From JAYZDP01 sp036337765 (GTDB lineage Bacteria > Acidobacteriota > Thermoanaerobaculia > Multivoradales > Multivoraceae), in the NCBI GenBank assembly GCA_036337765.1, contig JAYZDP010000013.1, positions 1-7,548 of the forward strand: a stretch of 7,548 nucleotides of DNA, read 5' to 3'. The notes below the pieces were generated by a model. The model saw nothing but the letters and a program-made list of their open reading frames with translations. It was not told the DNA's origin and made no database searches. Within the stretch, counting starts at the first letter, position 1, and every line of letters starts with the position of its first letter. The position numbers and the translations under genes are program-made. Positions 7,472-7,548 of this stretch are shown one piece after another.

Positions 7472-7547
7472 GGGACCGGCCTCCTCGGTCCGAATCGTGG
7501 AATCGGTCGTACGCCGAGACAATTCGCTGAACGAGAGGATGGCGAAC
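7464..7547 (-). CDS. phoH: PhoH-family ATPase, C-terminal fragment (5' part outside window)
   Basis: Only the last 27 codons and the TGA stop are in the window. The frame reads VRHPLVQRIVSAYDRF and then a short polar tail. The RHPLVQ-I-AY block is the characteristic C-terminal end of PhoH-like ATPases (PhoH/YbeZ family), cytoplasmic P-loop NTPases linked to RNA metabolism and found beside ybeY in many bacteria. The ATPase motifs lie beyond the right edge and cannot be checked. The stop lies 8 bases inside the next gene (ATGAGTGA), so translation of pgpH is probably coupled to it. The position just upstream of pgpH-ybeY-era matches the classical gene order and supports the call. The identification rests on a short tail plus context. 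Confidence 0.8.
   Translation of the reverse strand, partial: VRHPLVQRIVSAYDRFHDSDRGGRSHE
7480..7486 (-). promoter_or_regulatory. Strong Shine-Dalgarno site of pgpH
   Basis: GAGGAGG on the minus strand lies 8 bases before the ATG at 7471. It is the best ribosome binding site in the window and decides the pgpH start against an in-frame ATG at 7522. It lies inside the last codons of phoH. Confidence 0.85.
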
Positions 7548-7548
7548 A

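Noticed and set aside
7472..7522. Longer pgpH starting at 7522
   Set aside because: This stretch is the phoH C-terminus in another frame, and the strong GAGGAGG site fits the ATG at 7471.

Overview
The window is a tightly packed, high-GC bacterial gene cluster read entirely from the minus strand, so transcription runs from high to low coordinates. There is no intergenic gap longer than 26 bases. I see no RNA gene, mobile element, CRISPR array, long repeat or convincing promoter. In transcription order it contains: the last codons of phoH (cut by the right edge), a pgpH/yqfF-type 7TM-HD phosphohydrolase, ybeY, era, mgtE, recO and the first 534 codons of mutL (cut by the left edge).

Organism: the phoH-pgpH-ybeY-era-recO core is a well-known bacterial housekeeping arrangement. 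PgpH proteins are typical of Firmicutes, Bacteroidetes, cyanobacteria and delta-proteobacteria-like lineages, and are not usual in alpha- or gamma-proteobacteria. With the high GC content and the E. coli-unlike MutL (it carries a metal-dependent endonuclease motif), a GC-rich Gram-negative lineage of the former Deltaproteobacteria/Myxococcota kind is a reasonable guess, but it is only a guess.

Region by region: 7464-7547 holds the PhoH tail, overlapping the pgpH start by 8 bases (ATGAGTGA). 5156-7471 is pgpH, a predicted c-di-AMP phosphodiesterase. 4716-5159 is ybeY (16S rRNA maturation endonuclease) and 3805-4710 is era (ribosome-assembly GTPase). 2393-3778 is mgtE, a CBS-gated Mg2+ channel, 26 bases after era. 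1608-2390 is recO (recombinational repair) and 3-1604 is mutL (mismatch repair). Junctions are overlaps or gaps of 2 to 26 bases, which suggests one transcript with translational coupling.

Functionally the cluster joins ribosome maturation (PhoH, YbeY, Era), second-messenger and Mg2+ homeostasis (PgpH, MgtE) and DNA repair (RecO, MutL). I found no clearly new biological system. The points most worth a second look are the mgtE gene between era and recO in a transcript that also encodes a c-di-AMP hydrolase, a GNRA-loop hairpin spanning the era stop codon just before mgtE, and mutL directly behind recO.
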